The position numbers were made by a program, and so were the translations under genes. Positions 22,600 to 33,672 of a DNA stretch of 37,294 nucleotides are shown in pieces (positions within the stretch are counted from its first letter, which is position 1; each line of letters opens with the position of its first letter). Source of the DNA: Candidatus Nanopelagicales bacterium (lineage in GTDB: Bacteria; Actinomycetota; Actinomycetes; S36-B12; CAIYMF01). The stretch covers positions 1 to 37,294 of the forward strand of contig JAFIHG010000015.1 of assembly GCA_017848795.1 (NCBI GenBank), given 5' to 3'. The notes beneath the pieces were generated by a model, which saw only the letters and a list, made by a program, of their open reading frames with translations, had not been told where the DNA came from and searched no databases.

Positions 22600-23966
22600 C
22601 CGACGTGCACTACGAGTCGACGACGGCCCCGGCGCCCGAGCCGGGCGCCGAGGACCTGTACGCCGGGGCGTACGAGACGACCGAGGGTCGGGTCTTCACG
22701 GTCACCGGCGGCGACTGGGACGACATCACCGCGCCGCCGGAGGGCGTACGCGAGCGGGTCATCGTCAACATGGGCCCGCAGCACCCGTCGACCCACGGCG
22801 TGCTGCGCCTGGTGCTCGAGCTCGACGGCGAGACCGTCACCGACTGCCGGGCCGTCATCGGTTACCTGCACACCGGCATCGAGAAGAACCTCGAGTACCG
22901 CACGTGGACCCAGGGCGTGACGTTCGTGACGCGCATGGACTACGTCGCCTCGCTGTCGAACGAGGCGACCTACGTCCACGCCGTCGAGCGACTGCTCGGC
23001 ATCAGCGACCAGATCCCGGTGCGCGCCAACCTGATCCGGGTGATCGCCCTGGAGCTGGCGCGGCTCTCCTCCCACCTGGTCGCGATCGGCACGGCGGGGA
23101 TGGAGCTGGGTCACACCACGGCGATGACCAACGCGTTCCGGGAGCGCGAAGAGGTCCTCGAGATGATCGAGATGCTTTCCGGGCTGCGCCTGAACAACGA
23201 GTACCTGCGCCCCGGCGGCGTCATCCTCGACATCCCGCAGGGCGGCGAGAAGAAGCTGCGCGACCTCGTCGCGTACCTCAACAAGATGCTGGTCGGCTAC
23301 CACGACCTGCTCGAGGGCAACGGCGTGTTCATGGCACGCCTGGTCGGGGTCGGCTACCTCGACCTCACCGGCTGCATGGCCCTCGGGGTGACCGGGCCGA
23401 TCCTGCGGTCGGCCGGCCTTCCCTGGGACCTGCGCAAGACCCAGCCGTACTTCGGGTACGAGAAGTTCGACTTCGACGTCCCGACGGTCGACACGTGCGA
23501 CGCGTACGGCCGGTTCCTCGTGCGGTTCCAGGAGATGTGGGAATCGGTGAAGATCATCGACCAGGCGCTCGACATGCTCGAGCCGGGCCCGGTGATGATC
23601 GAGGACAAGAAGATCGGGTGGCCGGCGCGGCTGTCGATCGGCCACGACGGGCAGGGCAACTCGCTGGACCACATCCGCCACATCATGGGCGAGTCGATGG
23701 AGGCGCTGATCCACCACTTCAAGATCGTGACCGAGGGGTTCCGCGTCCCCGCGGGCTCGGTGTACGCGGCCACCGAGCACCCCAAGGGGGAGCAGGGCTG
23801 CTTCGTCGTCAGCGACGGCGGCACGCGCCCGTACCGCGTGCACATGCGCGACCCGTCCTTCACGAACCTGCAGTCGGTCGCGGCCATGTGCATCGGCGGG
23901 CAGGTCGGGGACGTCGTCGCGGCTGTCGCGTCCATCGACCCGGTGATGGGCGGTGTCGACCGATGA
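22596..23966 (+). CDS. nuoD: NADH-quinone oxidoreductase subunit D
   Basis: The 49-kDa subunit shapes the quinone-binding pocket with NuoB. Landmarks include [16 protein letters not shown] with the conserved His of the beta-hairpin, [27 protein letters not shown], and a conserved C-terminus ending [11 protein letters not shown]. Its Asp-Arg ending is the family norm for hydrogenase-related subunits without the Ni ligands. At 456 residues it has an acidic N-terminal extension of about 50 residues. It overlaps nuoC and nuoE by ATGA. Confidence 0.97.
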   Translation: MTDVHYESTTAPAPEPGAEDLYAGAYETTEGRVFTVTGGDWDDITAPPEGVRERVIVNMGPQHPSTHGVLRLVLELDGETVTDCRAVIGYLHTGIEKNLEYRTWTQGVTFVTRMDYVASLSNEATYVHAVERLLGISDQIPVRANLIRVIALELARLSSHLVAIGTAGMELGHTTAMTNAFREREEVLEMIEMLSGLRLNNEYLRPGGVILDIPQGGEKKLRDLVAYLNKMLVGYHDLLEGNGVFMARLVGVGYLDLTGCMALGVTGPILRSAGLPWDLRKTQPYFGYEKFDFDVPTVDTCDAYGRFLVRFQEMWESVKIIDQALDMLEPGPVMIEDKKIGWPARLSIGHDGQGNSLDHIRHIMGESMEALIHHFKIVTEGFRVPAGSVYAATEHPKGEQGCFVVSDGGTRPYRVHMRDPSFTNLQSVAAMCIGGQVGDVVAAVASIDPVMGGVDR

Positions 23967-24673
23967 CCGAGGAGTTCCGGACGCAGTGCCGGGAGCTGAT
24001 GGCGCGCTTCCCGCAGGCCCGTTCGGCGCTGCTGCCGATGCTGCACCTGGCCCAGGCCGAGGACGGCTACGTCACGCCGGAGGCGATCCGCGTCTGCGCT
24101 GAGCTGCTGGAGCTGTCCACCGCCGAGGTGGCGGCTGTCGCGTCCTTCTACACGATGTACAAGCGGCACCGTTCCGGCACCTACCACCTCGGGGTGTGCA
24201 CCAACACGCTCTGCGCGGTGCTGGGCGGGGACGAGATCTGGCGCACCCTGTCCGAGCGGCTCGACACCGGCCACGACGAGGTGAGCGCCGACGGCACCTT
24301 CAGCCTGGAGCGCATCGAGTGCCAGGCGGCCTGCACCCATGCGCCGGTGATGACGGCGAACTGGGAGTATCTCGACGACATGGACGTGGACAAGGCGCTC
24401 GACGTCGTCGCGCGGTTGGGGCGCGGCGAGGCGGTGCGCTCCACCCGCGGCCCGGTGATCCGCCCGTTCACCGACACCGAGCGGACGCTCGCCGGGTACG
24501 ACGACGGGCTGGCGGGCGAGGGCGGCACTGCCGACGCCAAGATGCTCGCCGGGGTGGCGTACGCGCGCCAGCACGGCATGAGCGCCCCGCAGGCTCCGGA
24601 GCGCTCTCCGTTCGACGAGACCAGCGGCACCGACGATGCTGGCGGCGCGCCTGCCGGCGACGGGGAGGGCTGA
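23963..24673 (+). CDS. nuoE: NADH-quinone oxidoreductase subunit E
   Basis: The 24-kDa subunit of the NADH-oxidising module has a thioredoxin-like [2Fe-2S] domain holding cluster N1a. Ligands are C79 and C84 (CTNTLC) and C120 and C124 (CQAAC). An N-terminal helical bundle precedes it. At 236 residues it has a disordered, Gly/Asp-rich tail of about 70 residues beyond the core, as in many actinobacteria. It overlaps nuoD by ATGA, with 3 nt before nuoF. Confidence 0.96.
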   Translation: MTEEFRTQCRELMARFPQARSALLPMLHLAQAEDGYVTPEAIRVCAELLELSTAEVAAVASFYTMYKRHRSGTYHLGVCTNTLCAVLGGDEIWRTLSERLDTGHDEVSADGTFSLERIECQAACTHAPVMTANWEYLDDMDVDKALDVVARLGRGEAVRSTRGPVIRPFTDTERTLAGYDDGLAGEGGTADAKMLAGVAYARQHGMSAPQAPERSPFDETSGTDDAGGAPAGDGEG

Positions 24674-24676
24674 GCG

Positions 24677-25990
24677 GTGGCCCTGACACCCGTACTGACC
24701 GCGCACTGGGACGAGCCGGACGCCTTCACCATCGCCGGGTACCGCCGCCACGGCGGCTACGAGATGGTGGGCAAGGTGCTGGGCGCCGACCCCGACCGGC
24801 TGATCCAGGTGGTGAAGGACTCCGGCCTGCGCGGCCGTGGCGGTGCGGGCTTCCCCACCGGCCTGAAGTGGAGCTTCGTCCCGCAGAACGACGACAAGGA
24901 CCACTACCTGGTGGTCAACGCCGACGAGTCCGAGCCGGGCGCCTGCAAGGACATCCCGCTCATGATCGCGAACCCGCACGCGGTCGTGGAGGGCTGCATC
25001 CTCGCGGCGCACGCGATCCGGGCGCGGCGCTGCTTCATCTACATCCGCGGCGAGGTGCCGCAGGCCGTGCGCCGGGTGCGCGCCGCCGTCGGCGAGGCGT
25101 ACGCGGCAGGGTTCCTCGGCCGTGACGTGCTCGGCACCGGCATCGACGTCGACATCGACGTGCACGCCGGGGCGGGCGCGTACATCTGCGGTGAGGAGAC
25201 GGCGCTGCTCGACTCGCTCGAGGGCCGGCGCGGCCAGCCGCGGCTCAAGCCGCCGTTCCCTGCGGTCGCCGGGCTGTACGCGCGCCCGACGGTGGTGAAC
25301 AACGTCGAGACGATCGCGAACATCCCCACGATCGCCCGCAACGGTGCGGAGTGGCTGCGTCAGATGGGGACCGAGAAGTCGCCCGGGTTCAAGCTGTTCT
25401 CGGTGTCGGGCCACGTGAACCGTCCCGGGGTGTTCGAGTGCGCGCTCGGCACGACGATGCGTGAGCTGCTGGACTACGCGGGCGGCGTGCGCGACGGGCA
25501 CGAGCTGAAGTTCTGGGTGCCCGGCGGCTCGTCGGTGCCGCTGCTGATGCCCGAGCACCTCGATGTGCCCATGACCTACGAGGACATGCAGGCCGCCGGC
25601 ACCATGCTCGGCACCGCCACCGTCATGGTGTTCGACGAGACCACCTCGGTGGTGCGGGCGATCAGCCGCTGGATCCACTTCTACAAGCACGAGTCGTGCG
25701 GCAAGTGCACCCCGTGCCGCGAGGGCACGTACTGGCTCGAGCAGCTGCTCGCCGACTTCGAGCTGGGCCGCGCCGCGCAGGGCGACATCGCCAAGGTCGA
25801 CGAGGTCTGCAAGCAGATGTTCGGACGCAACTTCTGCCCGCTCGGCGACGCGGCGGCGACCCCGTACGCGCCGGCGCTGAAGTACTTCCGCTCGGAGTTC
25901 GAGGCCGGCACCCACACTCCCGCCCACGAGCTGTTCGACCCGCTGGCCTCCGCCGTGTTCACCCCCTCGACCGTGGGAGCAGCGCCGTGA
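24677..25990 (+). CDS. nuoF: NADH-quinone oxidoreductase subunit F
   Basis: The 51-kDa subunit binds NADH and FMN and carries Fe-S cluster N3. [15 protein letters not shown] (residues 51-65) is the NADH/FMN Gly-rich loop, and [12 protein letters not shown] lies in the FMN site. The N3 ligands are C341, C344 and C347 ([13 protein letters not shown]) and C387 (NFCPLGD). The 437-residue length is normal. It starts at GTG 3 nt after nuoE and overlaps nuoG by GTGA. Confidence 0.97.
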   Translation: MALTPVLTAHWDEPDAFTIAGYRRHGGYEMVGKVLGADPDRLIQVVKDSGLRGRGGAGFPTGLKWSFVPQNDDKDHYLVVNADESEPGACKDIPLMIANPHAVVEGCILAAHAIRARRCFIYIRGEVPQAVRRVRAAVGEAYAAGFLGRDVLGTGIDVDIDVHAGAGAYICGEETALLDSLEGRRGQPRLKPPFPAVAGLYARPTVVNNVETIANIPTIARNGAEWLRQMGTEKSPGFKLFSVSGHVNRPGVFECALGTTMRELLDYAGGVRDGHELKFWVPGGSSVPLLMPEHLDVPMTYEDMQAAGTMLGTATVMVFDETTSVVRAISRWIHFYKHESCGKCTPCREGTYWLEQLLADFELGRAAQGDIAKVDEVCKQMFGRNFCPLGDAAATPYAPALKYFRSEFEAGTHTPAHELFDPLASAVFTPSTVGAAP

Positions 25991-28461
25991 CGTCCCCTAC
26001 GAACGCTGTCACGCCGGCAGCACCGCAGGACGACCTGCTCGGGGTGACGATCGACGGCGTCGAGACCCGCGTGCCCAAGGGCACGCTCATCATCCGGGCC
26101 GCGGAGCAGCTCGGGATCGCCATCCCGCGCTTCTGCGACCACCCGCTGCTGGCACCCGCCGCCAACTGCCGGATGTGCCTGATCGAGATCGAGGGCCAGC
26201 CCAAGCCGCAACCGGCCTGCGCGGTCACCTGCGCCGACGGGATGTCGGTACGGACCGCGCGCACCTCCGAGCTGGCGCACAGCTCGCAGTGGGGGGCGAT
26301 CGAGTTCCTGCTCGTCAACCACCCGCTGGACTGCCCGGTGTGCGACAAGGGCGGCGAGTGCCCGCTGCAGAACCAGACGATGTCGCACGGCAGCGCCGAG
26401 GGCCGGTTCTACGGCCCGAAGCGGACGTTCCCCAAGCCCGTCAACGTCTCGGCGCAGATCCTGCTCGACCGCGAACGGTGCATCTCCTGCGCCCGCTGCA
26501 CCCGGTTCGCCGACGAGATCGCGGGCGACCCGTTCATCGCGCTCACCGAACGCGGCGCGAACCAGCAGATCGCCACCGGCCCCGACGACCCGTTCGACTC
26601 CTACTTCTCCGGCAACACGGTGCAGATCTGCCCGGTCGGCGCGCTCACCAGCTCCTCGTACCGCTTCCGCTCCCGTCCCTTCGACCTGGTGTCGACGCCG
26701 ACGGTCTGCGAGCACTGCGCGGCGGGGTGCGCCATGCGCACCGACGTGCGCCGCGGCGTGGTGCTGCGCCGGCTGGCCGGTGACGACCCGCAGGTCAACG
26801 AGGAGTGGAACTGCGACAAGGGGCGCTTCGCGTTCCCGTACCTGGCCGAGGGTCGGCTGACCCACCCGCTGGTCCGCGACGAGCACGGCACCCTCGTCCC
26901 GGCGAGCTGGCCGGAGGCGCTGGACGTCGCAGCGCGCGGTCTGGCCGCCGCCGGTAGCCGGGTCGGGGTGCTGCCCGGCGGCCGGCTGACCTACGAGAAC
27001 GCCTACGCGTACGCCAAGTTCGCGCGCGCGGTGCTCGGCACCGACAACCTCGACTTCCGCGCCCGCGCCGTGAGCCCGGAGGAGACCCAGTTCCTCGCCG
27101 CGCTCGTCGCCGGCCGTCCGGTCGGGCCGACCTACGCAGACCTCGAACGGGCACCAGTGGTGCTGCTCGTCGGGTTCGAGCCGGAGGACGAGTCGCCGAT
27201 CGTGTTCCTGCGGCTGCGCAAGGCGAGCGGGCGCGACACCCGGGTGTTCTCCGTCGCGCCGTACGCGTCGGTGGGCCTGCGCAAGATGCACGGCACGCTG
27301 CTCGCCAGCGTGCCCGGCGACGAGCCCGGGGTGCTCGAGCGGCTCGGCGGGGACGGCGGTTCGCCGGACGAGGCGGCCGCGGCGGCGCTGCTGCGCACCG
27401 AGGGTGCGGTCGTGCTGGTCGGTGAGCGGCTCGCGCAGGTGCCGGGCGCGCTCAGCGCCGCAGCGCGGCTCGCCGACGTGACCGGCGCCCGCCTCGGGTG
27501 GGTGCCGCGCCGCGCCGGGGAGCGCGGCGCGCTCGATGCCGGGGCGCTCGCCGGGCTGCTACCGGGCGGGCGCCCGCTCGCCGACCCGTCCGCGCGCGCG
27601 CAGGTCGCGGCTGCGTGGGGCATCGACGCCGGGACGCTCCCGGAGCACGCCGGGCTGGACCTGCCGGGCATGGTCGCGGCGATCACGGCGGACACCGCTG
27701 CGCTGGCCGCCGCGTCCGACCCGGGCGAGGTGACCCGCCAGCTCGACGCGCTCCTCGTCGCAGGTGTCGAGCCGGCGGATCTGCCGGACCGCGCCGCGTT
27801 CCTGACCGCGCTCGCGGCGGTGCCGTTCGTGGTGTCGCTGGAGCAGCGCCACAGCGAGGTGACCGAGCGGGCCGACGTCGTGTTCCCGGTCGCGGTCGTC
27901 ACCGAGCAGGCGGGCTCCTTCCTGAACTGGGAGGGACGCCGGCTGCCGTTCCCGCGGGTGATGGCCGAGGCGCGTGAGCTCACCGACGCCCGCGTCCTCG
28001 CACTGCTGGCCGAGGAGCTGGACGCCAAGTTCGGGCGCGGCGACGTCGCGACGCTGGCCGCCGAGCTCGTGGCCCTGGGGCGCTGGGACGCCGAGCGTGC
28101 CGGTGCGCCCTCGGTCGCGGCGGGCCAGGCGCCGGTCCCGGGGGCCGGCGAGGCGGTGCTCTCCGGCTGGCGCCAGCTGCTCGACTCCGGGGTGCTGCAG
28201 GAGGGCGAGCCGTTCATGGCGGCCACCGCGCGCCAGCCGGTCGTGCGGCTCTCGCCGGCGCGCGCGTCCGGTCTCGGTGTCGGCGACGGGGACCCCGTGA
28301 CGGTCAGCACCGAACGCGGTGCCCTCACCCTCCCCGCCGCGCTCACGCCGATGCCCGACCAGGTCGTCTGGCTGCCGCTGAGCTCTCCGGACTCCCACGT
28401 GTACGAGGCGCTGGGCGTCGAGGCCGGTGCGGTCGTACGGGTGACAGGAGGACCGCGATGA
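25987..28461 (+). CDS. nuoG: NADH-quinone oxidoreductase subunit G
   Basis: This is the large 75-kDa Fe-S subunit. In order it has a [2Fe-2S] ferredoxin domain (N1b; [25 protein letters not shown]), the N5 site [14 protein letters not shown], the N4 site RCISCARC...QICPVGAL, an extra N7-type site CEHCAAGC with a fourth Cys in EEWNCDKG, and then a molybdopterin-oxidoreductase-like domain without cofactor. The N7 cluster occurs only in some complexes I, including those of actinobacteria and Thermus. At 824 residues it has Ala-rich, less conserved C-terminal parts. It overlaps nuoF (GTGA) and nuoH (ATGA). Confidence 0.96.
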   Translation: MTSPTNAVTPAAPQDDLLGVTIDGVETRVPKGTLIIRAAEQLGIAIPRFCDHPLLAPAANCRMCLIEIEGQPKPQPACAVTCADGMSVRTARTSELAHSSQWGAIEFLLVNHPLDCPVCDKGGECPLQNQTMSHGSAEGRFYGPKRTFPKPVNVSAQILLDRERCISCARCTRFADEIAGDPFIALTERGANQQIATGPDDPFDSYFSGNTVQICPVGALTSSSYRFRSRPFDLVSTPTVCEHCAAGCAMRTDVRRGVVLRRLAGDDPQVNEEWNCDKGRFAFPYLAEGRLTHPLVRDEHGTLVPASWPEALDVAARGLAAAGSRVGVLPGGRLTYENAYAYAKFARAVLGTDNLDFRARAVSPEETQFLAALVAGRPVGPTYADLERAPVVLLVGFEPEDESPIVFLRLRKASGRDTRVFSVAPYASVGLRKMHGTLLASVPGDEPGVLERLGGDGGSPDEAAAAALLRTEGAVVLVGERLAQVPGALSAAARLADVTGARLGWVPRRAGERGALDAGALAGLLPGGRPLADPSARAQVAAAWGIDAGTLPEHAGLDLPGMVAAITADTAALAAASDPGEVTRQLDALLVAGVEPADLPDRAAFLTALAAVPFVVSLEQRHSEVTERADVVFPVAVVTEQAGSFLNWEGRRLPFPRVMAEARELTDARVLALLAEELDAKFGRGDVATLAAELVALGRWDAERAGAPSVAAGQAPVPGAGEAVLSGWRQLLDSGVLQEGEPFMAATARQPVVRLSPARASGLGVGDGDPVTVSTERGALTLPAALTPMPDQVVWLPLSSPDSHVYEALGVEAGAVVRVTGGPR

Positions 28462-29831
28462 GCGCCCCGTCCACCGTGCTGGTCGCAGCGGCCGACCCCG
28501 CCGCGGCGTTCGCCGACACCCCGCTCTGGCTCACCCTGATCAAGATCCTCGTGGTGTTCGTCGCGCTGATCCTGCTGACGCTGCTCACCACGCTCTTCGA
28601 GCGCCGCGTGATCGCGCGGATCCAGCAGCGCATCGGACCCAACCGGGTCGGGCCGCGCGGGCTGTTCCAGCCGTTCGCCGACGGCATCAAGCTCGCACTC
28701 AAGCAGGGCATCATCCCGCGCGACGCGCAGGTGCTCGTCTACCTGCTGGCCCCGGCGATCGCGGCGACCTGCGCGTTCCTGACCTTCGCGGTGATCCCCA
28801 TCGGGCCGACCGTCAGCATGTTCGGCTACCAGACACCGTTGCAGATCACCGACTTCTCGGTGTCGGTGCTGTACGTGTTCGCCGTCGTCTCCATCGGCGT
28901 ATACGGCATCGTCCTCGCCGGGTGGTCGTCCGGCTCCACGTACTCCCTGCTCGGCGCGATGCGCTCGGGGGCTCAGGTCATCTCGTACGAGATCGCGATG
29001 GGCCTGTCGTTCGTGGCCGTGTTCCTCTACGCCGGCTCGATGTCCACCTCGCAGATCGTCGAGGGTCAGGCGAGCGCCTGGTACATCGTGCTGCTGCTGC
29101 CCTCCTTCGTGATCTACGCGATCGCGATGGTGGGCGAGACCAACCGCGCCCCGTTCGACCTGCCGGAGGCGGAGGGCGAGCTCGTCGCCGGGTTCATGAC
29201 GGAGTACTCCGGGCTGCGCTGGGCGATGTTCTTCCTCGCCGAGTACATCGCGATGATCAACGTCTCGGCGATCGCGGTGACGCTGTTCCTCGGCGGGTGG
29301 CGCGCGCCGGTGCCCATCTCGCTGTGGGCCGGGGCCAACGAGGGTTGGTGGCCGATCCTCTGGTTCATGCTCAAGTTGCTGGTGTTCCTGTTCGTCTTCG
29401 TGTGGCTGCGCGGGTCGCTCCCGCGGATGCGCTACGACCAGTTCATGCGCCTCGGCTGGCGCGTGCTCATCCCGCTCGGGCTCGCCTGGATCATCCTGGT
29501 CGGGGCGCTGCGCGCCGTACGCAACGAGTACACGCTCGACAGCCGCACGATCTTCATGTCGCTCGGCATCGCGCTGGTCGTCGTCGCGCTGGGCATCGTG
29601 GGCTACGACTACCTGCGGCCCGCACCGGCGCCCGAAGCGCACGAGGAGCCGCCGTTCGACCCGTACGCCGGTGGGTTCCCGGTGCCGCCGCTTCCCGGCC
29701 AGCAGTACACGGTGACGCCCCGCGCCGGGCGGGTCGCCGAGCCGGTCGCCGTACCGAGCGGGGGCCCGGCGACTGCGGCCGCGGACGTCCCGATGACCGA
29801 CGAGCAGAGCGAGGGCCGCGCCGATGGCTGA
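28458..29831 (+). CDS. nuoH: NADH-quinone oxidoreductase subunit H
   Basis: This membrane subunit links the peripheral arm to the proton pumps and forms the quinone entry channel. Signatures include [32 protein letters not shown] after helix 1 and [21 protein letters not shown], with the conserved acidic cluster. About eight helices are visible. At 457 residues it carries a C-terminal Pro/Ala-rich cytoplasmic tail of roughly 65 residues not present in enterobacterial NuoH. It overlaps nuoG by 4 nt and nuoI by 8 nt. Confidence 0.97.
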   Translation: MSAPSTVLVAAADPAAAFADTPLWLTLIKILVVFVALILLTLLTTLFERRVIARIQQRIGPNRVGPRGLFQPFADGIKLALKQGIIPRDAQVLVYLLAPAIAATCAFLTFAVIPIGPTVSMFGYQTPLQITDFSVSVLYVFAVVSIGVYGIVLAGWSSGSTYSLLGAMRSGAQVISYEIAMGLSFVAVFLYAGSMSTSQIVEGQASAWYIVLLLPSFVIYAIAMVGETNRAPFDLPEAEGELVAGFMTEYSGLRWAMFFLAEYIAMINVSAIAVTLFLGGWRAPVPISLWAGANEGWWPILWFMLKLLVFLFVFVWLRGSLPRMRYDQFMRLGWRVLIPLGLAWIILVGALRAVRNEYTLDSRTIFMSLGIALVVVALGIVGYDYLRPAPAPEAHEEPPFDPYAGGFPVPPLPGQQYTVTPRAGRVAEPVAVPSGGPATAAADVPMTDEQSEGRADG

Positions 29832-30420
29832 GCTTCCCCAGGTGGTGCGAGGGTTCGGTCTGACCTTCACCCAGATCTTCAAGAAGGTGACGACCGAGCA
29901 GTACCCCGAGGGCAAGGTGCCCACCCAGCCGCGCTACCACGGCCGTCACCAGCTCAACCGGCACCCGGACGGGCTGGAGAAGTGCATCGGCTGCGAGCTG
30001 TGCGCCTGGGCCTGCCCCGCCGACGCGATCTACGTCGAGGGCGCGGACAACACCGAGACCGAGCGCTACAGCCCGGGGGAGCGGTACGGGGCCGTCTACC
30101 AGATCAACTACCTGCGCTGCATCTTCTGCGGCTTCTGCATCGAGGCCTGTCCCACCCGCGCGCTCACCATGCGCAACGACTACGAGATGGCCGACGACTC
30201 GCGGGCCTCGCTGATCTTCACCAAGGACCAGCTCCTGGCACCGTTGCAGGAAGGCATGCTCGCGCCGCCGCACCCGATGCCGGAGGGCATGAACGAGAAG
30301 GACTACTACCGCGGCAAGGTGACCGGCGTGACCGCCGGCCAGCTGCTCGCGACGCAGGGCGACGAGCCGCGTTACCAGGAGGCGGAGCCGGGCAACAAGG
30401 GCGAGGGGTGGCGTCCGTGA
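29824..30420 (+). CDS. nuoI: NADH-quinone oxidoreductase subunit I
   Basis: This is the ferredoxin-like subunit carrying clusters N6a and N6b. The two [4Fe-4S] motifs are [12 protein letters not shown] (C54, C57, C60, C64) and [12 protein letters not shown] (C99, C102, C105, C109). The 198-residue length includes a C-terminal extension of about 60 residues rich in charged residues. The ATG lies 8 nt inside nuoH, and the stop overlaps the nuoJ GTG. Confidence 0.97.
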   Translation: MAELPQVVRGFGLTFTQIFKKVTTEQYPEGKVPTQPRYHGRHQLNRHPDGLEKCIGCELCAWACPADAIYVEGADNTETERYSPGERYGAVYQINYLRCIFCGFCIEACPTRALTMRNDYEMADDSRASLIFTKDQLLAPLQEGMLAPPHPMPEGMNEKDYYRGKVTGVTAGQLLATQGDEPRYQEAEPGNKGEGWRP

Positions 30421-31427
30421 CCGGGCCCGCCACGGCACCGCTGCTGGCGGCCGCCGCGTACACGTCCGGGAACACCGGCGAGACCGTCGTGTTCTGGGTG
30501 TGCGCCGTGATCGCGGTGCTCGGCGGCGTCGGCATGCTGCTCTCGCGCAAGGCGGTGCACAGTGCGCTGTTCCTCGCCGCGACGATGATCGCGCTCGCCG
30601 TCCTCTACGTCGCCCAGGACGCTCCGTTCCTCGGGGCGGTGCAGGTGGTCGTCTACACCGGCGCGGTCATGATGCTCTTCCTGTTCGTCGTCATGATGGT
30701 CGGCGTCGACATGGCCGACTCGCCGGTCGAGACGCTGCGCGGCCAGCGCATCACGGCGGTCCTGTTCGGCGCCGCCGTCCTGGTGCTGCTCATCGCCGCC
30801 GTCGGCAGCACCGTCACCTCCAGCGCCGTCGGCCTCGACGAGGCGAACACCGCCGAGGGCGGCAACGTGCAGGGCATCGCCCGGCTCATCTTCACGCGCT
30901 ACCTGCTCGCGTTCGAGGTCACCTCCGCGCTGCTGATCACGGCGGCGCTGGGCGCCATGGTGCTCGCCTTCCGCGAGCGCCACCGTCGCGCCCGCAGCCA
31001 GGCCGAGGTCTCGCGCGCCCGGTTCCGCGACGGGGGCCACGTCACGCCGCTTCCCGGTCCCGGCGTGTACGCGAGGCACAACGCTGTGGGGACCCCTGGC
31101 CTGCTGCCGGACGGCACGACGTCCGACCTGTCCATCCCGGAGCCGATACGCGGCCGCGGCGTCATGATCGCCGCCGACAGCCGGGACGTGCGGGCCGTAC
31201 GCCACCTGGCCGTCGGCCGACCCGTGGTGTCGGACACCGCGATCGTCACCGGCGCCGGGACGTCCGACCCCGCGGGCCCGACCGCCTCGACCGAGGAGCC
31301 GGCGCCCGCACAGGGCCCCCTCTCGCCCGGACCCGAGGAGCAGGGCGTGGTCAGCCCGGCCGCGGCGCCGCGTGACGACGCCGCGCCACCGCCGGACGGG
31401 ACCGAAGAGAGCGGAGACGGGGCATGA
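30417..31427 (+). CDS. nuoJ: NADH-quinone oxidoreductase subunit J
   Basis: This membrane subunit lies between NuoH and the antiporter-like pumps. Five hydrophobic helices occupy about residues 20-185, including the conserved [19 protein letters not shown] helix 3 with its pi-bulge region. At 336 residues it is far longer than the 165-200 of most NuoJ proteins. The surplus is a hydrophilic C-terminal tail (about residues 190-336) rich in Pro, Ala, Gly and Asp, predicted disordered. The GTG start overlaps nuoI (GTGA) and the stop overlaps nuoK (ATGA). Confidence 0.95.
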   Translation: MTGPATAPLLAAAAYTSGNTGETVVFWVCAVIAVLGGVGMLLSRKAVHSALFLAATMIALAVLYVAQDAPFLGAVQVVVYTGAVMMLFLFVVMMVGVDMADSPVETLRGQRITAVLFGAAVLVLLIAAVGSTVTSSAVGLDEANTAEGGNVQGIARLIFTRYLLAFEVTSALLITAALGAMVLAFRERHRRARSQAEVSRARFRDGGHVTPLPGPGVYARHNAVGTPGLLPDGTTSDLSIPEPIRGRGVMIAADSRDVRAVRHLAVGRPVVSDTAIVTGAGTSDPAGPTASTEEPAPAQGPLSPGPEEQGVVSPAAAPRDDAAPPPDGTEESGDGA

Positions 31428-31723
31428 ACCCGGAGAACTACCTCGTGCTGTCGACGGTGCTGTTCAGCCTCGGTGCCGTCGGGGTCCTGGTGCGGCGCAA
31501 CGCGATCGTCGTGTTCATGTGCGTCGAGCTGATGCTCAACGCCTGCAACCTGGCGTTCGTCACCTTCGCCCGGATGCACGGCACGCTCGACGGCCAGGTC
31601 ATCGCCTTCTTCGTGATGGTGGTGGCCGCGGCCGAGGTCGTGGTCGGCCTCGCCATCGTGATGACGATCTTCCGTACCCGCCGGTCGGCCTCGGTCGACG
31701 AGGCCAACCTGCTCAAGTACTGA
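31424..31723 (+). CDS. nuoK: NADH-quinone oxidoreductase subunit K
   Basis: This small membrane subunit (99 residues, three helices) is homologous to MrpC/MnhC. The two proton-channel glutamates are E35 in [14 protein letters not shown] and E71 in [13 protein letters not shown]. It overlaps nuoJ by ATGA and ends 14 nt before nuoL. Confidence 0.97.
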   Translation: MNPENYLVLSTVLFSLGAVGVLVRRNAIVVFMCVELMLNACNLAFVTFARMHGTLDGQVIAFFVMVVAAAEVVVGLAIVMTIFRTRRSASVDEANLLKY

Positions 31724-31737
31724 TCGGACGGTATGAC

Positions 31738-33669
31738 GTGACCTCGCTCGCGACCGTGGCCGCCCAGGGGGCCGACCTCGTCGCCCCCGCGGCACCGGAC
31801 GGGGTGTTCTCGCTCGTCTGGCTGCTGATCGCGCTGCCCCTCGCGGGTGCCGCGATCCTGCTCGTGGTGGGCCGGCGCGCCGACCGTTGGGGGCACCTGC
31901 TCGGGACGCTGATGCCGGTCGCGTCGTTCATCATCGCGCTTGTCATGTTCGCGCAGCTGCTCGGGCGCCCCGACGAACAGCGCAGCGTGGTGCAGCACCT
32001 CTACGACTGGATGGTCGTCGGCACCTTCCGGATCCCCATCGCGTTCCAGCTCGACCAGCTCTCGATGACCTTCGTGCTGCTGATCACCGGGGTCGGGTCG
32101 CTGATCCACATCTACTCGATCGGGTACATGCGCGGCGACCCCGGCCGGGTGCGGTTCTTCGGCGAGCTGAACCTGTTCGTCGCCGCGATGCTGCTGCTGG
32201 TGCTCGCCGACAACTACCTGCTGCTCTACTTCGGCTGGGAGGGCGTCGGGCTCGCCTCGTACCTGCTCATCGGGTTCTGGTTCGCCAAACCCGTCGCCGC
32301 GGTCGCCGGCAACAAGGCGTTCGTCATGAACCGCGTCGGCGACATGGGCATGTCGATCGCGGTGATGCTGCTGTTCGTCACGTTCGGCGCGGTCGGCTTC
32401 GGCGACGTGTTCGCCGCGGTGCCGCAGGCGGACGAGACGACGCTCACCTGGATCGGGCTGGCCCTGCTGTTCGGCGCGTGCGCGAAATCGGCGCAGTTCC
32501 CGCTGCAGGCCTGGCTGCTCGACGCCATGGAGGGCCCGACGCCGGTCTCCGCGCTCATCCACGCCGCGACGATGGTCACCGCCGGGGTCTACCTCGTCGC
32601 GCGCTCCAACCCGATCTTCGACGCGGCACCGGCCGCCGCCACCGCCGTCGTCGTCGTCGGTGCCATCACGTTGCTGATGGGCGCGATCATCGGCTGCGCA
32701 AAGGACGACATCAAGAAGAGCCTCGCCGGCTCGACGATGAGCCAGATCGGCTACATGGTCCTCGCCGCCGGGCTCGGCCCGGTCGGCTACGCCTTCGCGC
32801 TGTTCCACCTGCTGACCCACGGGTTCTTCAAGGCGACGCTGTTCCTGGGCGCGGGCTCGGTCATGCACGGCATGCGTGACGAGGTGGACATGCGCCGTTA
32901 CGGCGCGCTGCGCACCGTCATGATGCTGACCTTCGTCGGGTTCGGCGCGGCGTACCTCGCGATCCTCGGCATCCCGCCGTTCTCCGGCTTCTTCTCCAAG
33001 GACAAGATCATCGAGGCGGCGTTCTCGCAGGGCATCGTCATCGGCCTGGTGACGCTGGTCGGTGCCGGCATCACCGCGTTCTACATGACGCGGATGATCA
33101 TCATGACCTTCTTCGGCAAGGCCCGCTGGGACGACGACCAGCACCCGCACGAGTCGCCGCCCGTCATGACGGTCCCGATCCTGGTCCTCGCGCTCGCCTC
33201 GACCGTCGGCGGCATCGCGCTCGCCTGGAACAGCAGCATCGAGAGCTGGCTGGCACCGGTCGTCGGCTTCAGCGAACCGCACCTGGCGATCCCGAACTGG
33301 GGCCTGTCGCTGATCACGCTCGTCGTCGTGCTCGTCGGTGCGTTCCTGGGCTGGGCGCAGTACGGCCGGGCGCCCGTCCCGGTGACCGCGCCGCGCGGGG
33401 CGTGGCCGACCCGCGCCGCCCGCGCCGACCTCTACGGCGACGCACTCAACGAGTCGCTGTTCATGCGCCCCGGCCAGTGGCTGACCCGGGTGCTGGTGTT
33501 CGTCGAGAACCGCCTGGTCGACGGGCTGGTCAACGGGACCGCCGCGACGATCGGCGGGATCTCCGGGCGGACGCGGCGCTGGCAGACCGGATTCGTGCGC
33601 TCGTACGCGTTGTCCATGCTCGGCGGCGTCGTGCTCGTGGGTGCGACCTTTCTCCTGGTGAGGCTCTGA
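31738..33669 (+). CDS. nuoL: NADH-quinone oxidoreductase subunit L
   Basis: This is the distal antiporter-like proton pump with the long lateral helix. [17 protein letters not shown] holds the key Glu. [21 protein letters not shown] carries the conserved Lys of the half-channel, and [17 protein letters not shown] the following helix. At 643 residues it is normal. The GTG at 31738 is the first in-frame start after nuoK and precedes the first helix by about 20 residues; a weak GGACGG lies before it. It ends 3 nt before nuoM. Confidence 0.96.
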   Translation: MTSLATVAAQGADLVAPAAPDGVFSLVWLLIALPLAGAAILLVVGRRADRWGHLLGTLMPVASFIIALVMFAQLLGRPDEQRSVVQHLYDWMVVGTFRIPIAFQLDQLSMTFVLLITGVGSLIHIYSIGYMRGDPGRVRFFGELNLFVAAMLLLVLADNYLLLYFGWEGVGLASYLLIGFWFAKPVAAVAGNKAFVMNRVGDMGMSIAVMLLFVTFGAVGFGDVFAAVPQADETTLTWIGLALLFGACAKSAQFPLQAWLLDAMEGPTPVSALIHAATMVTAGVYLVARSNPIFDAAPAAATAVVVVGAITLLMGAIIGCAKDDIKKSLAGSTMSQIGYMVLAAGLGPVGYAFALFHLLTHGFFKATLFLGAGSVMHGMRDEVDMRRYGALRTVMMLTFVGFGAAYLAILGIPPFSGFFSKDKIIEAAFSQGIVIGLVTLVGAGITAFYMTRMIIMTFFGKARWDDDQHPHESPPVMTVPILVLALASTVGGIALAWNSSIESWLAPVVGFSEPHLAIPNWGLSLITLVVVLVGAFLGWAQYGRAPVPVTAPRGAWPTRAARADLYGDALNESLFMRPGQWLTRVLVFVENRLVDGLVNGTAATIGGISGRTRRWQTGFVRSYALSMLGGVVLVGATFLLVRL

Positions 33670-33672
33670 ACC

